Positions 8,470-18,063 of a DNA stretch of 64,000 nucleotides are shown here, piece by piece. The stretch is from Lachnospiraceae bacterium. GTDB lineage: Bacteria > Bacillota > Clostridia > Lachnospirales > Lachnospiraceae. The DNA lies in NCBI GenBank assembly GCA_017509985.1, contig JAFWOE010000048.1, positions 62,001-126,000 of the forward strand, in the 5' to 3' direction. The notes below the pieces were generated by a model, which was given only the letters and a program-made list of their open reading frames with translations, was not told the origin of the DNA and did not search any database. Positions within the stretch are counted from its first letter, which is position 1, and each line of letters starts with the position of its first letter. The position numbers were made by a program, and so were the translations under genes.

Positions 8470-9705
8470 ATGGCAGTTATCAGGCCGTTTCGGGCTTTGA
8501 GGCCGAGAAAAGATCTAACTTCAAAGATTGCAGCTTTGCCGTATGATGTTTACTCACGAAAAGAGGCTTATGAAGCAGTAAAGAATGACCGGTATTCTTT
8601 TCTGCGGATCGACCGACCGGAAACACAGTTTCCCGAAGACTATGACATGTACGCGGAAGAAGTTTATCGCAAAGCCGCAGACATGCTGAATGAAATGACA
8701 GAAACAGGGGAATTCGTCCAGGACGATACCCCCTGTTTCTATGTTTATGAGCTCACGATGGGAAGCAGACCCCAGACCGGGATCGTAGCCTGCTCCTCTG
8801 TGGATGATTACCTTAACGGAGTGATCCGTAAGCATGAAAACACACGCAGGGAAAAAGAAGAAGACCGTATCCGTCATGTGGATGCCTGCAGTGCACAGAC
8901 CGGTCCGATCTTTCTTGCCTATCGCGGAAGAAAAGAGATCGACCGCATTGTTGACGAGGTGAAAAAGAGTAAGCCGGATGCGGATTTTACTGCTGACGGT
9001 GACGTGCGGCACAGGATCTGGACCATTCGTGATGCTGATACAGTTGAAACAATCGAAAAATACTTTGAAGAAATCCCCTGTACCTATATTGCAGACGGTC
9101 ATCACAGGGCGGCTTCTGCAGTGAAAGTATCCCTGATGCGAAGAGAACAGAATCCCGGCTTTACCGGAGAAGAAGAGTTCAATTACTTTCTTTCCGTACT
9201 TTTTCCGGCAGACCAGTTAAAGATCATGGACTACAACCGGGTTCTCAAAACCATGAACGGTTTAACCGGGGAAGAGCTTCTTCAAAAGATTTCTGAGAAA
9301 TTCGAGATTACGGGAACATCATCAGCGCCTATACGGCCCGGGAGAAAAGGCCAGGTGTCGATGCTTCTTGACAATACATGGTACGCCCTCCGGTGCCGGG
9401 ATGAATTTGTTTCCCCGGATCCGGTAGACGGTCTGGATGTAGCCTTTCTTCAGAAGGAGGTCCTTTCTCCTGTTTTCGGGATCGATGATCCATCGACTGA
9501 TAATAACATCGATTTTGTCGGCGGGATCCGCGGTCTGGAAGAACTGGAGAGAAGATGCCGCGAGGACTGCGCTGCGGCTTTTGCAATGTATCCGACAGAT
9601 ATTCTGGAACTTTTTGCAGTGGCGGATGCCGGCAGGCTCATGCCTCCGAAATCCACATGGTTTGAACCGAAGCTTCTGAGCGGTCTGTTCATCCATAAGA
9701 TCTGA
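8470..9705 (+). CDS. DUF1015 family protein
   Basis: 411 residues starting MAVIRPFRALRP with IAALPYDVYSRKEA, the typical DUF1015 opening. Later blocks include FYVYELTMGSRPQTGIVAC, a conserved ADGHHRAASA motif and a C-terminal MPPKSTWFEPKLLSGLF. The function of the family is not established. Its place directly after serC-serA suggests a link to serine or phosphoserine metabolism (inference). A strong CAGGGAGG ribosome site precedes ATG 8470. Confidence 0.9.
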   Translation: MAVIRPFRALRPRKDLTSKIAALPYDVYSRKEAYEAVKNDRYSFLRIDRPETQFPEDYDMYAEEVYRKAADMLNEMTETGEFVQDDTPCFYVYELTMGSRPQTGIVACSSVDDYLNGVIRKHENTRREKEEDRIRHVDACSAQTGPIFLAYRGRKEIDRIVDEVKKSKPDADFTADGDVRHRIWTIRDADTVETIEKYFEEIPCTYIADGHHRAASAVKVSLMRREQNPGFTGEEEFNYFLSVLFPADQLKIMDYNRVLKTMNGLTGEELLQKISEKFEITGTSSAPIRPGRKGQVSMLLDNTWYALRCRDEFVSPDPVDGLDVAFLQKEVLSPVFGIDDPSTDNNIDFVGGIRGLEELERRCREDCAAAFAMYPTDILELFAVADAGRLMPPKSTWFEPKLLSGLFIHKI

Positions 9706-9782
9706 TTGAAGAAGGATGATCGCCCTTTGAGGCGGAAACAGCCGCATATACCATTTTTTGCATCAATGAGATTCTTTTAATA

Positions 9783-11846
9783 ATGACTGTAGGAAAAGAG
9801 AAACTTAAAACAACAAAATACAAAATATATCTGATATTCTGGATCGCTTACTGGTGCGTTACGGCATGGTATTATTTCCGCCATTCCGCTGCAGTACTTC
9901 CATCAACAGAAGACACACATAAAATCTTAATGATCTTTCTTTACATTACGGTCATTATTTTTATGGGTGCTTCGATCAGCTTCTGTTTCTTCCGGTGGGG
10001 GACGGGGTATAAACAGCGCACCCCGGAGGGAAAAGAATATAAGCCGCTGATGAAGTGGTACCACATTCTGTTTCTGGTCGCCATAGATCTTTACTGCTTT
10101 ATTGAGATGGAAATGATCAATAATTCGGAAAAGATCGGTGAAATGGAGCTGAAATACATTCTGGCGAATCTGGCCGGGGGCCTTATCATGGGGCTGCTGC
10201 TCCTGCTTTGGTTCAATTCATTGAGAAGAGCCTGCCTTACCCTGCTGATCTTCACAACGACGATGGCCCTGATCTTTTATTTTGTTTATCTTACACGGGG
10301 CGAACCACTTCAGCTCATCGATATTTTCAGTTTTAAGACGGCATGGGGCATAAAAGGAAGCTATGAATTCGTTTTTACCCGCAGTATTACGGTATTTCTC
10401 TGCACAAGCCTTTGCCTGATCGCCATAATCCTTCATTGTCCGGATCGCATGCCGGCCAAAAGAAAAGCTGCCAGGATTGGGATCCGGATCGGTGCTTTCG
10501 GTGCGATGATCGCCGGATATTTTTTCCTGCTGTATGCTCCGTGGAATACAAAGCTCCTCAGTATCACAACGGATCTCTGGGCTCCGCATAAAACCTATGT
10601 GAAAGTCGGTACGAATGTCGGTTTTTTCTGCGTAACCAAATTCATGAGAAATGATCCGCCGGAAGGATATTCCATGAATTCTGTGAGGGAGATCACAGAG
10701 CAGAGCGCTGCGGAGTATGAGCAATGGGATAACAAGCCGGTCCCGGATGATGTTACCCCGGTAAATATCATCGCGATCATGAATGAATCCTGGGCGGATT
10801 ATAAGCACGCTGCCGATTTTGAAACGAATACGGATTATATGCCTTATTACAACTCGCTGGATGAAAACGTGATCAAAGGGTATAACCTTGTCAATATCTG
10901 GGGCGGTGGAACTGCGAAATCCGAGTATGAGTTCCTGACCGGAAATTCCACAAAACAGTATCACAGTTACGTTCCGTATGTGAATTTCTACACACATAAC
11001 CAGTATTCGCTCGTTTCGACCCTTAAAGATGCAGGATACAGTGCAGTCGCCATACATCCGAACAAGGGAACAAACTGGAACAGGATCAATGCGTACGATT
11101 ATCTCGGCTTCGATCGCTTCTTTACAATCGATGATTTCGCAGAAAACTCAGAGAAAATCCGCGGCATGGTCAGTGATAAGGAGAATTACAGGAAGATCAT
11201 CAGCCTGATCGAGGAAAAAGAAAACCCGGATGATCCGTTGTTCATATTCGACGTAACTCTTCAGAATCACGGCGGGTATTCCACAAACAACTATACGAAT
11301 GATGTCTTTGTCAACGGCTTTTCGAATGATACCGTTAACCGCTATCTTTCACTTGTAAAGAATACGGACGAAGCCACAGAGTATCTGCTGGAATACTTGA
11401 AAGAACTGGACGAACCGACCATAGTCGTCATGTTCGGTGACCATTATCCGGATCTTCCGGTCGAATTTGAAGAGTTTATTACCGGAGCCAAAAAAGAGGA
11501 TCTCTCCCTTGAGGACCGTGTTCGTTATTATGAGACCCCCTTCTTTATCTGGACAAATTATGATACGGAAACCGAAACAGATGTTATAACAAGCTGCAAC
11601 TTCCTTGGTACGATGATGCTTGAAAAGACCGGCCTTCCGATGCCTTCTTTCAATCATTACATCCAGATGCTGAGGGAGAAGATCGCAGGGTACAATCAGC
11701 ACGGGTATTATACCCCGGACAAGGTATTCCATACCTGGGAGAGTGCACCGGAGGAGATCAATAGCCTGATAAACGAGTATGAGATCCTTCAATACAATGC
11801 ACTGATGGCAAAAGCAAACAGAGCCGACTGGTTCTTTTTACCGTGA
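9783..11846 (+). CDS. LTA-synthase-family membrane sulfatase-fold transferase
   Basis: 687 residues: about six or seven membrane helices in the first ~265 residues, then a large extracellular alkaline-phosphatase-fold domain. Family catalytic features are visible: MNES with a metal-binding Glu near residue 335, GGGTAKSEYEFLTG with the expected nucleophile Thr near 377, HPNKGTNWNR, and FGDHYP with Asp553/His554. Relatives move glycerol-phosphate or similar groups onto envelope polymers; which polymer cannot be told here. Start ATG 9783 lacks a clear ribosome site. The ABC-F gene follows after 16 bases. Confidence 0.88.
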   Translation: MTVGKEKLKTTKYKIYLIFWIAYWCVTAWYYFRHSAAVLPSTEDTHKILMIFLYITVIIFMGASISFCFFRWGTGYKQRTPEGKEYKPLMKWYHILFLVAIDLYCFIEMEMINNSEKIGEMELKYILANLAGGLIMGLLLLLWFNSLRRACLTLLIFTTTMALIFYFVYLTRGEPLQLIDIFSFKTAWGIKGSYEFVFTRSITVFLCTSLCLIAIILHCPDRMPAKRKAARIGIRIGAFGAMIAGYFFLLYAPWNTKLLSITTDLWAPHKTYVKVGTNVGFFCVTKFMRNDPPEGYSMNSVREITEQSAAEYEQWDNKPVPDDVTPVNIIAIMNESWADYKHAADFETNTDYMPYYNSLDENVIKGYNLVNIWGGGTAKSEYEFLTGNSTKQYHSYVPYVNFYTHNQYSLVSTLKDAGYSAVAIHPNKGTNWNRINAYDYLGFDRFFTIDDFAENSEKIRGMVSDKENYRKIISLIEEKENPDDPLFIFDVTLQNHGGYSTNNYTNDVFVNGFSNDTVNRYLSLVKNTDEATEYLLEYLKELDEPTIVVMFGDHYPDLPVEFEEFITGAKKEDLSLEDRVRYYETPFFIWTNYDTETETDVITSCNFLGTMMLEKTGLPMPSFNHYIQMLREKIAGYNQHGYYTPDKVFHTWESAPEEINSLINEYEILQYNALMAKANRADWFFLP

Positions 11847-11862
11847 AACAAGGAGAACAGCG

Positions 11863-13503
11863 ATGATATCTGCCAATAATATAACTCTTCGCGTAGGAAA
11901 AAAAGCTTTATTTGAGGATGTCAATATCAAATTCACCGAAGGAAACTGCTACGGGGTCATCGGAGCGAACGGCGCCGGAAAATCCACTTTTTTAAGGATC
12001 CTGTCCGGCCAACTGGAACCGACCTCCGGAGAGGTTGTCATTACGCCCGGTGACAGGCTTTCTTTTCTCGAACAGGATCATTTTAAATTTGATGAATATA
12101 CTGTCATGGATACGGTTATCATGGGCAACCAGAGACTTTATGATATCCGGGAAGAGAAGGATGCGCTTTATGCCAAAGAAGACTTCTCCGACGAAGACGG
12201 TATTCGCGCCAGCGAACTGGAAGCGGAATTTGCCGATCTGAACGGATGGGAGGCGGAATCGGATGCGGAATCGCTGCTGAACGGCCTCGGTATCGAAGAA
12301 GAATACCACTATGCCCTGATGGGTGACCTTACTGGTTCTCAAAAGGTCAAGGTCCTGCTGGCAAGAGCTCTTTTCGGCAATCCGGATATCCTCCTTCTCG
12401 ATGAGCCTACGAACCATCTGGACCTGGATGCTATCGGCTGGCTGGAAGAGTTCCTTATCAACTTTGACAATACGGTTATAGTGGTATCCCATGACCGTTA
12501 TTTTCTGAATAAAGTATGCACCCAGATCGCAGACATCGATTACGGGAAAATCCAGCTTTACGCAGGAAACTATGATTTCTGGTTTGAATCCAGCAGCCTG
12601 ATCATCAAGCAGATGAAAGAGGCGAACAAAAAGAAAGAAGAGAAGATCAAGGAGCTGCAGGAGTTTATTTCCAGGTTCTCCGCGAATGCTTCCAAATCAA
12701 AGCAGGCGACTTCCAGAAAACGTGCGCTGGAAAAGATCCAGCTTGAAGAGATCCGTCCTTCCAGCAGGAAATACCCTTATATTGATTTCCGTCCGGACCG
12801 CAGTATCGGTAATGAGGTCCTCCAGGTAGAGAACCTCAGCAAGACCGTGGACGGCGTCAAACTGCTCGATAACTTTACTTTTACACTTCGAAGGGAAGAT
12901 AAAATAGCCTTTGTCGGCGGGAACGAGCAGGCGATCACAATGTTTTTCAAGATCATTACCGGTGAAGAAGAACCGGACGAAGGCACCTATAAATGGGGCG
13001 TCACCACGACACAGGCCTATTTTCCGAAGGATTCTACAAAAGAATTTGACAATGATCTTAATATTGCCGAATGGCTGACACAGTATTCGGAGAATAAAGA
13101 TGTAACGTATGTTCGCGGATTCCTTGGCCGCATGCTTTTTGCCGGTGAAGACGGTGTAAAAAAAGTCAAGGTATTATCCGGCGGTGAAAGAGTGCGCTGC
13201 ATGCTTTCGAAAATGATGATCTCCGGGGCAAATGTCCTGATCCTGGACGAGCCGACGAACCATCTGGATATGGAGTCGATCACTGCGCTGAACAACGGGC
13301 TGATCAAATATCCCGGCGTCGTCCTGTTTACCTGTCATGACCATCAGTTTGTAGAGACCACGGCGAACCGTATTATGGAGATCACTTCAGACGGACAGCT
13401 AATCGATAAAATCACGACCTATGACGAGTATCTGGCTGCGGATGAAGCTGCAAGAAAACGTCAGGTCTACACGATTACGGAATCTCAGGAGGAAGACGAC
13501 TGA
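11863..13503 (+). CDS. ABC-F family ATPase with degenerate second Walker A
   Basis: 546 residues, soluble, two ABC domains joined by a basic helical linker (about 245-300), closest by pattern to the YbiT branch of ribosome-associated ABC-F proteins. Domain 1 has an intact Walker A (GANGAGKST, 34-42), a relaxed signature LTGSQ and DEPTNHLDL. Domain 2 keeps LSGGE and DEPTNHLDM, but its Walker A position reads GGNEQAITM (352-360), lacking the lysine and the Ser/Thr. One nucleotide site is therefore likely non-hydrolytic. Its TGA overlaps the next ATG. A resistance role is possible but not indicated. Confidence 0.9.
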   Translation: MISANNITLRVGKKALFEDVNIKFTEGNCYGVIGANGAGKSTFLRILSGQLEPTSGEVVITPGDRLSFLEQDHFKFDEYTVMDTVIMGNQRLYDIREEKDALYAKEDFSDEDGIRASELEAEFADLNGWEAESDAESLLNGLGIEEEYHYALMGDLTGSQKVKVLLARALFGNPDILLLDEPTNHLDLDAIGWLEEFLINFDNTVIVVSHDRYFLNKVCTQIADIDYGKIQLYAGNYDFWFESSSLIIKQMKEANKKKEEKIKELQEFISRFSANASKSKQATSRKRALEKIQLEEIRPSSRKYPYIDFRPDRSIGNEVLQVENLSKTVDGVKLLDNFTFTLRREDKIAFVGGNEQAITMFFKIITGEEEPDEGTYKWGVTTTQAYFPKDSTKEFDNDLNIAEWLTQYSENKDVTYVRGFLGRMLFAGEDGVKKVKVLSGGERVRCMLSKMMISGANVLILDEPTNHLDMESITALNNGLIKYPGVVLFTCHDHQFVETTANRIMEITSDGQLIDKITTYDEYLAADEAARKRQVYTITESQEEDD

Positions 13504-14408
13504 TGAAAACACCCGCACTGGTTATTATGGCTGCCGGGATGGGTTCCCGTTACGGCGGACTGAAGCAGATGGATCCGATCGACGAACTCGGCAATTCGAT
13601 CCTGCATTATTCGGTATATGATGCGGTGAAAGCCGGATTCCGGGACATCGTTTTTGTTATCCGAAAGGAACATGAAGAAGATTTCCGCCGGCTGGTCACA
13701 GACCGGCTTGAAGGGAAGTGCAATTGCCTGTTTGCTTTCCAGGATATTCTGGACTGTCCGGAGCCTTTCAGGATTCCGGAAGGAAGAGTAAAGCCCTGGG
13801 GAACCGGTCATGCTGTGCGTGCCTGCCGGAAAGTCTGCGAGGACCGTCCGTTTGTCGTAATCAACGCAGATGATTATTACGGAAGCACTCCTTTCCGGGA
13901 GATGTTCAATTATCTTTCAGAGGCAGAAAACGGTCATTATGCAATGGCCGGTTATCTGCTGCGCAATACGACCACAAAGAACGGTCATGTCGCGCGGGGC
14001 GTATGTGAAACCGATCCTTCGGGTTTCCTGCAGAAGATCACCGAACGGACCATGATCGAGGAGAGAGAGTCCGGGATCGCTTTTTCCGAAGACGGAGGTT
14101 CTACCTGGTCACCGCTCGATGAAAACACGCCGGTTTCCATGAATTTCTGGGGATTTACTCCGGATTTCATGACGGAAGCCGATCTTCGGTTCAATGATTT
14201 TCTGAGCGGGCTGAAGGAAGAAGAAAAGCTGAAAAAAGAGTATTTTCTCCCCGGTATCGTGGAACAGCTTTTACAGGAAGGAAAATGTGATGTTCGGGTT
14301 ATTCCGACCCGTGAGAAATGGTACGGAGTAACCTATAAGGAAGATAAGGAGTCTGTCGTCGAAGCGCTTAAGAACAAAAGGGATAAGGGTGAATACGAAG
14401 GCATCTGA
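13503..14408 (+). CDS. Sugar-phosphate nucleotidyltransferase family protein
   Basis: 301 residues of the GT-A nucleotidyltransferase fold. The N-terminus VIMAAGMGSRYGGLKQMDP is the nucleotide-binding loop, followed by KPWGTGHAVRAC and VVINADDYYG with the metal-binding Asp. Such enzymes make NDP-sugars; the sugar is unknown. The start overlaps the ABC-F stop (TGATG) and the end overlaps the next gene by 20 bases, so it lies inside a tight operon with an envelope-polymer enzyme and a multipass membrane protein. Confidence 0.85.
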   Translation: MKTPALVIMAAGMGSRYGGLKQMDPIDELGNSILHYSVYDAVKAGFRDIVFVIRKEHEEDFRRLVTDRLEGKCNCLFAFQDILDCPEPFRIPEGRVKPWGTGHAVRACRKVCEDRPFVVINADDYYGSTPFREMFNYLSEAENGHYAMAGYLLRNTTTKNGHVARGVCETDPSGFLQKITERTMIEERESGIAFSEDGGSTWSPLDENTPVSMNFWGFTPDFMTEADLRFNDFLSGLKEEEKLKKEYFLPGIVEQLLQEGKCDVRVIPTREKWYGVTYKEDKESVVEALKNKRDKGEYEGI

Positions 14409-16689
14409 GTCCGGGATTCCTGGAAAAAGAACTCTAATATTTCTGATTTGCTGCCTGGCAGTTCCGGCTTCGGCCTTTGTGCTGCTTCGCGGAGACGCGA
14501 CACCGTTTCTGGTCTGGTGGTTCTGTGTCCTGATCCTCGGAATTCTCTTTTTCCCTCTGTCTTCCAGGCTGTTCCGATCGTTTTCGGACAAAGGATGGGG
14601 ATTTTCCAAAGTGCTCGGAATTGCTCTTTCCGGGTATGTAATGTTTGCATTCTGCCGTGCCGGGATCATGCCGTTTACGACTCTGTTCTCTTTTCTCTGT
14701 ACTATAATTTCTGCCGCAGCCGTTCTCATCCTCTGTATTATCCTGTCAAAAAAGCAGGGCAGGCCCTTTCTGGAAAAGCAGGGGCTGTCCTTTGACCTTA
14801 TACTGTTTGAGGAATTTCTTTTTCTTGCGGTTTTTCTCATGTGGACGTATTTTACCGGGTTCCGCCCGGAAGCACTTTCCACCGAAAAGTTTATGGATTA
14901 CGGCTTTATGGCGGCTATGATGCGGGATACTGCCCAGCCGGCTGCGGATATCTGGCACGCGAATGACGCCATTAATTATTATTACGGCGGCCAATATTAC
15001 GCTGTATTTCTGACGAAACTGACCGGTACTAAAGTTAATGAAAGTTATAATATCGCCAAGTCCATGATCGGAGCATTTGCATTTGTGCTTCCTTTCAGTA
15101 TCGGACTTCATCTTTTCGAAGGCCTTAGAAGCAGAAAAGTACGATTTTCCGGCTTCGGTACGCTGGTCGGGCTGATCACCGGTGCAGCTGTCTCCCTGGC
15201 TGGGAATGTTCATTATGTACTGTACGGACTTTTCGGAAACGTCTTCCGGCTTTCCGGTTATGAAGATTACTGGTTCCCGTCATCCACGAGATATATCGGA
15301 CACAACCCGGAAACCGCCGACTCCTGTATTCACGAATTTCCGTCCTATTCTTTCGTTCTGGGAGATCTTCACGCGCATGTAGTGAACATTATGTTTGTGC
15401 TTCTTTTTATCGGTCTGGTATATGCCTGGTTTCAGAGCAGGGAGAAGGAACGAAACGCAATGACGGAAGGCCCCGGCACGGTCCGGGAGCTGTTTAAGGA
15501 AGTCGTTTCAGACCCTTATATCTGGTGTATGACTTTCCTGATCGGGATCTTTCAGTGGACCAATTACTGGGACTTTGTGATTTATCTGACGGTTGCTGTC
15601 ATTGCTTTTGCTCTTTGTGCGCTCCGGCAGCACCGCAGGATCGCAATTGAAGCGGTGCTGATGTTCGTAACACGGATTTTCATTGTGTTCATCGTGCAGT
15701 TCCTGGTTGCTGCTCCTTTTGCCCTGTCTTTTGTGACAATGCAGTCGGGAATCGGACGTTCGGTTTATCATTCAGCCTTTTACCAGCTGGTGATCCTCTG
15801 GGGGCTGCCGGTCCTCTGCGTGATCCTGCTGTTTGCTTTTACGGTTTATAAAACAGCCCGCCGTGAAAGGGCGGAAGAGGAGAAAAAGCATAATCCGGTC
15901 CGTACTTTTGTTTCAAATCTGACTCTTTCGGATATGATGGCTCTTCTTCTGGGTTTCTGCGGGATCGGTCTGATCCTCATTCCGGAACTGATCTATGTCC
16001 GGGATATCTACGGAGAAGGCTTTGCCCGCGCGAATACCATGTTTAAGCTGACTTATCAGGCTTATATCATGTTTGGAATCTCTATGATCTACAGCATTTT
16101 CCGACTGCTGACCGGTGTGAAAACTGTTTTTGTACAGGCTGTTTCAGTTGCTCTTTTATTTGTATTTGCGCTTACCTGTATATATTTTCCTTATTCCGTA
16201 AACTGCTGGTTCGGGAATGTGACCGACCGTGAAGGCTATGCCGGGCTTGATGCAACGGCGTATCTGGACTATCAGATCCCTTCCGATGCCGAAGCCATTC
16301 ACTGGCTCGAGAAAAACGTTCAGGGCATTCATACCATTCTGGAAGCGAACGGCAACAGCTACACAGAATACTGCCGTGTATCGGCGATGACCGGTCTGCC
16401 TACGGTCATGGGATGGTATACACACGAATGGCTCTGGAGGAACGATACGGAAGAACTCAATGCGCGGATCGCCGAAATTGATCAGATCTATACGTCTTCC
16501 GACAGGGAACGGGTTATCGAACTGCTTCGAAAATATGATGTGGAATATGTTTTTATCGGTTATTACGAACGGGAGAAATATCCCAATATCAACGAAATGC
16601 TTCTGAAATCTCTGGGCACGGTCGTCTACCGGGGAACAAACGGAGAAAACCCGGCCTATATTATCCAGATCAGCGGAGAAGGATTATGA
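14389..16689 (+). CDS. DUF2298 multipass membrane protein
   Basis: 766 residues with roughly 13-15 membrane helices. The NYYYGGQYY segment near residue 200 is the YYY motif that defines DUF2298, and FPSYSFVLGDLHAHV is another family block. The C-terminal ~110 residues are soluble and contain ILEANGNSYTEYCRVSAMTGLPTVMGW. The overall plan resembles GT-C glycosyltransferases that use lipid-linked sugars, but this is inference. The GTG start at 14389 overlaps the preceding gene; the ATGA overlap with rarA suggests coupling. Confidence 0.82.
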   Translation: MNTKASESGIPGKRTLIFLICCLAVPASAFVLLRGDATPFLVWWFCVLILGILFFPLSSRLFRSFSDKGWGFSKVLGIALSGYVMFAFCRAGIMPFTTLFSFLCTIISAAAVLILCIILSKKQGRPFLEKQGLSFDLILFEEFLFLAVFLMWTYFTGFRPEALSTEKFMDYGFMAAMMRDTAQPAADIWHANDAINYYYGGQYYAVFLTKLTGTKVNESYNIAKSMIGAFAFVLPFSIGLHLFEGLRSRKVRFSGFGTLVGLITGAAVSLAGNVHYVLYGLFGNVFRLSGYEDYWFPSSTRYIGHNPETADSCIHEFPSYSFVLGDLHAHVVNIMFVLLFIGLVYAWFQSREKERNAMTEGPGTVRELFKEVVSDPYIWCMTFLIGIFQWTNYWDFVIYLTVAVIAFALCALRQHRRIAIEAVLMFVTRIFIVFIVQFLVAAPFALSFVTMQSGIGRSVYHSAFYQLVILWGLPVLCVILLFAFTVYKTARRERAEEEKKHNPVRTFVSNLTLSDMMALLLGFCGIGLILIPELIYVRDIYGEGFARANTMFKLTYQAYIMFGISMIYSIFRLLTGVKTVFVQAVSVALLFVFALTCIYFPYSVNCWFGNVTDREGYAGLDATAYLDYQIPSDAEAIHWLEKNVQGIHTILEANGNSYTEYCRVSAMTGLPTVMGWYTHEWLWRNDTEELNARIAEIDQIYTSSDRERVIELLRKYDVEYVFIGYYEREKYPNINEMLLKSLGTVVYRGTNGENPAYIIQISGEGL

Positions 16690-18002
16690 ATCTGATCGAT
16701 TACATGCAGAATGAATATGAAAAAAAAGACGCGCCGCTTGCGGCACGCATGAGGCCGAAGACCCTTGATGAAGTGGTCGGGCAGCAGCATATTATTGCTC
16801 CCGGGAAAATGCTTTACCGTGCGATCGAAGCCGACCGCCTGAGTTCTGTAATCTTTTTCGGTCCGCCGGGAACGGGAAAAACAACGCTTGCCCGGGTCAT
16901 TGCCAATACGACCAGCGCATCCTTTAAAACGATCAGCGCGGTCTCTTCCGGGAAAAAGGACATGGAAGAAGTGGTGGCCGGCGCAAAAGAACGGATCGCG
17001 ATGTACGGTGTCCGTACGATTCTTTTTATCGATGAGATCCATCGCTTCAATAAAGCGCAGCAGGACTATCTGCTTCCTTTTGTGGAAGAGGGAACGATCA
17101 TCCTCATCGGGGCGACCACAGAGAATCCGTATTTTGAAGTGAACGGCGCGCTGCTTTCACGGTCCGTCATTTTCGAACTGAAGCCTCTGTCAAAGGAGGA
17201 CATTATTCTTTTGCTGCAGAGGGCGGTAAAGGATGCCGACCGCGGGCTGGGCGGACTGAATGTGGTCCTGGAGGATGATGCTGCGGAATTTCTGGCTGAA
17301 CGAAGCGGCGGGGATGCGCGGAGCGCGCTGAATGCCCTTGAACTGGGTGCACTTACGACAGCTCCTTCGGACGACGGGAAGATTCATATCGATCTGGAGA
17401 CCGCTGCGGAATGTATTCAGAAGAAAGCCATCCGTTATGATAAAGACGGAGACCAGCATTACGATGTGATCTCTGCCTTTATAAAGAGCATGAGGGGATC
17501 CGATCCCGACGCAGCGGTATTTTATCTTGCCAAGATGCTAGAAGCCGGTGAAGATATTAAATTTATTGCCCGCAGGATCATGATCTGTGCGTGTGAAGAT
17601 GTCGGCAATGCGGATCCGGCTGCGATGCAGGTTGCGGCAGCTGCATCGCTGATCATCGAAAGAGTCGGGATGCCGGAGGCGAGGATTCCTTTATCCCAGG
17701 CTGCGATCTATGTTGCCTGTGCGCCGAAAAGCAACGCTTCCTGCATGGCGATCGATATTGCCATGAAAACGGCTCAGAATGTCCCTACAACGGTTCCGCC
17801 GCATCTGCAGGACGCGCATTACCAGGGACATACAGCGCTCGGAAGAGGGATCGGCTATCAGTATGCGCATGATTTCCCGGATCATTACGTGGAGCAGCAG
17901 TATATGCCATCCGAGATCGAAGGAACCGTTTTTTACGAACCCGGTGAACTCGGATATGAAAAAATTATCAGTGATTATCTGAAACGAATAGGCAAAAGAT
18001 GA
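16686..18002 (+). CDS. rarA: Replication-associated recombination protein A (RarA/MgsA)
   Basis: AAA+ ATPase related to clamp loaders and acting at stalled forks. 438 residues: the start APLAARMRPKTLDEVVGQ is diagnostic, then Walker A GPPGTGKTT, Walker B FIDEIHRFNKAQQD, sensor GATTENPYFEVN and LLSRS. The C-terminal tetramerisation region contains YQGHTALGRGIGYQYAHDFP. Full length for the family. It overlaps the preceding gene by ATGA. Confidence 0.96.
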   Translation: MNLIDYMQNEYEKKDAPLAARMRPKTLDEVVGQQHIIAPGKMLYRAIEADRLSSVIFFGPPGTGKTTLARVIANTTSASFKTISAVSSGKKDMEEVVAGAKERIAMYGVRTILFIDEIHRFNKAQQDYLLPFVEEGTIILIGATTENPYFEVNGALLSRSVIFELKPLSKEDIILLLQRAVKDADRGLGGLNVVLEDDAAEFLAERSGGDARSALNALELGALTTAPSDDGKIHIDLETAAECIQKKAIRYDKDGDQHYDVISAFIKSMRGSDPDAAVFYLAKMLEAGEDIKFIARRIMICACEDVGNADPAAMQVAAAASLIIERVGMPEARIPLSQAAIYVACAPKSNASCMAIDIAMKTAQNVPTTVPPHLQDAHYQGHTALGRGIGYQYAHDFPDHYVEQQYMPSEIEGTVFYEPGELGYEKIISDYLKRIGKR

Positions 18003-18063
18003 TTTGAGTGGTATTATCTATCTGTTATAGCAGATTTAAATTGCCTACAGAGGGGTTTGAGAC

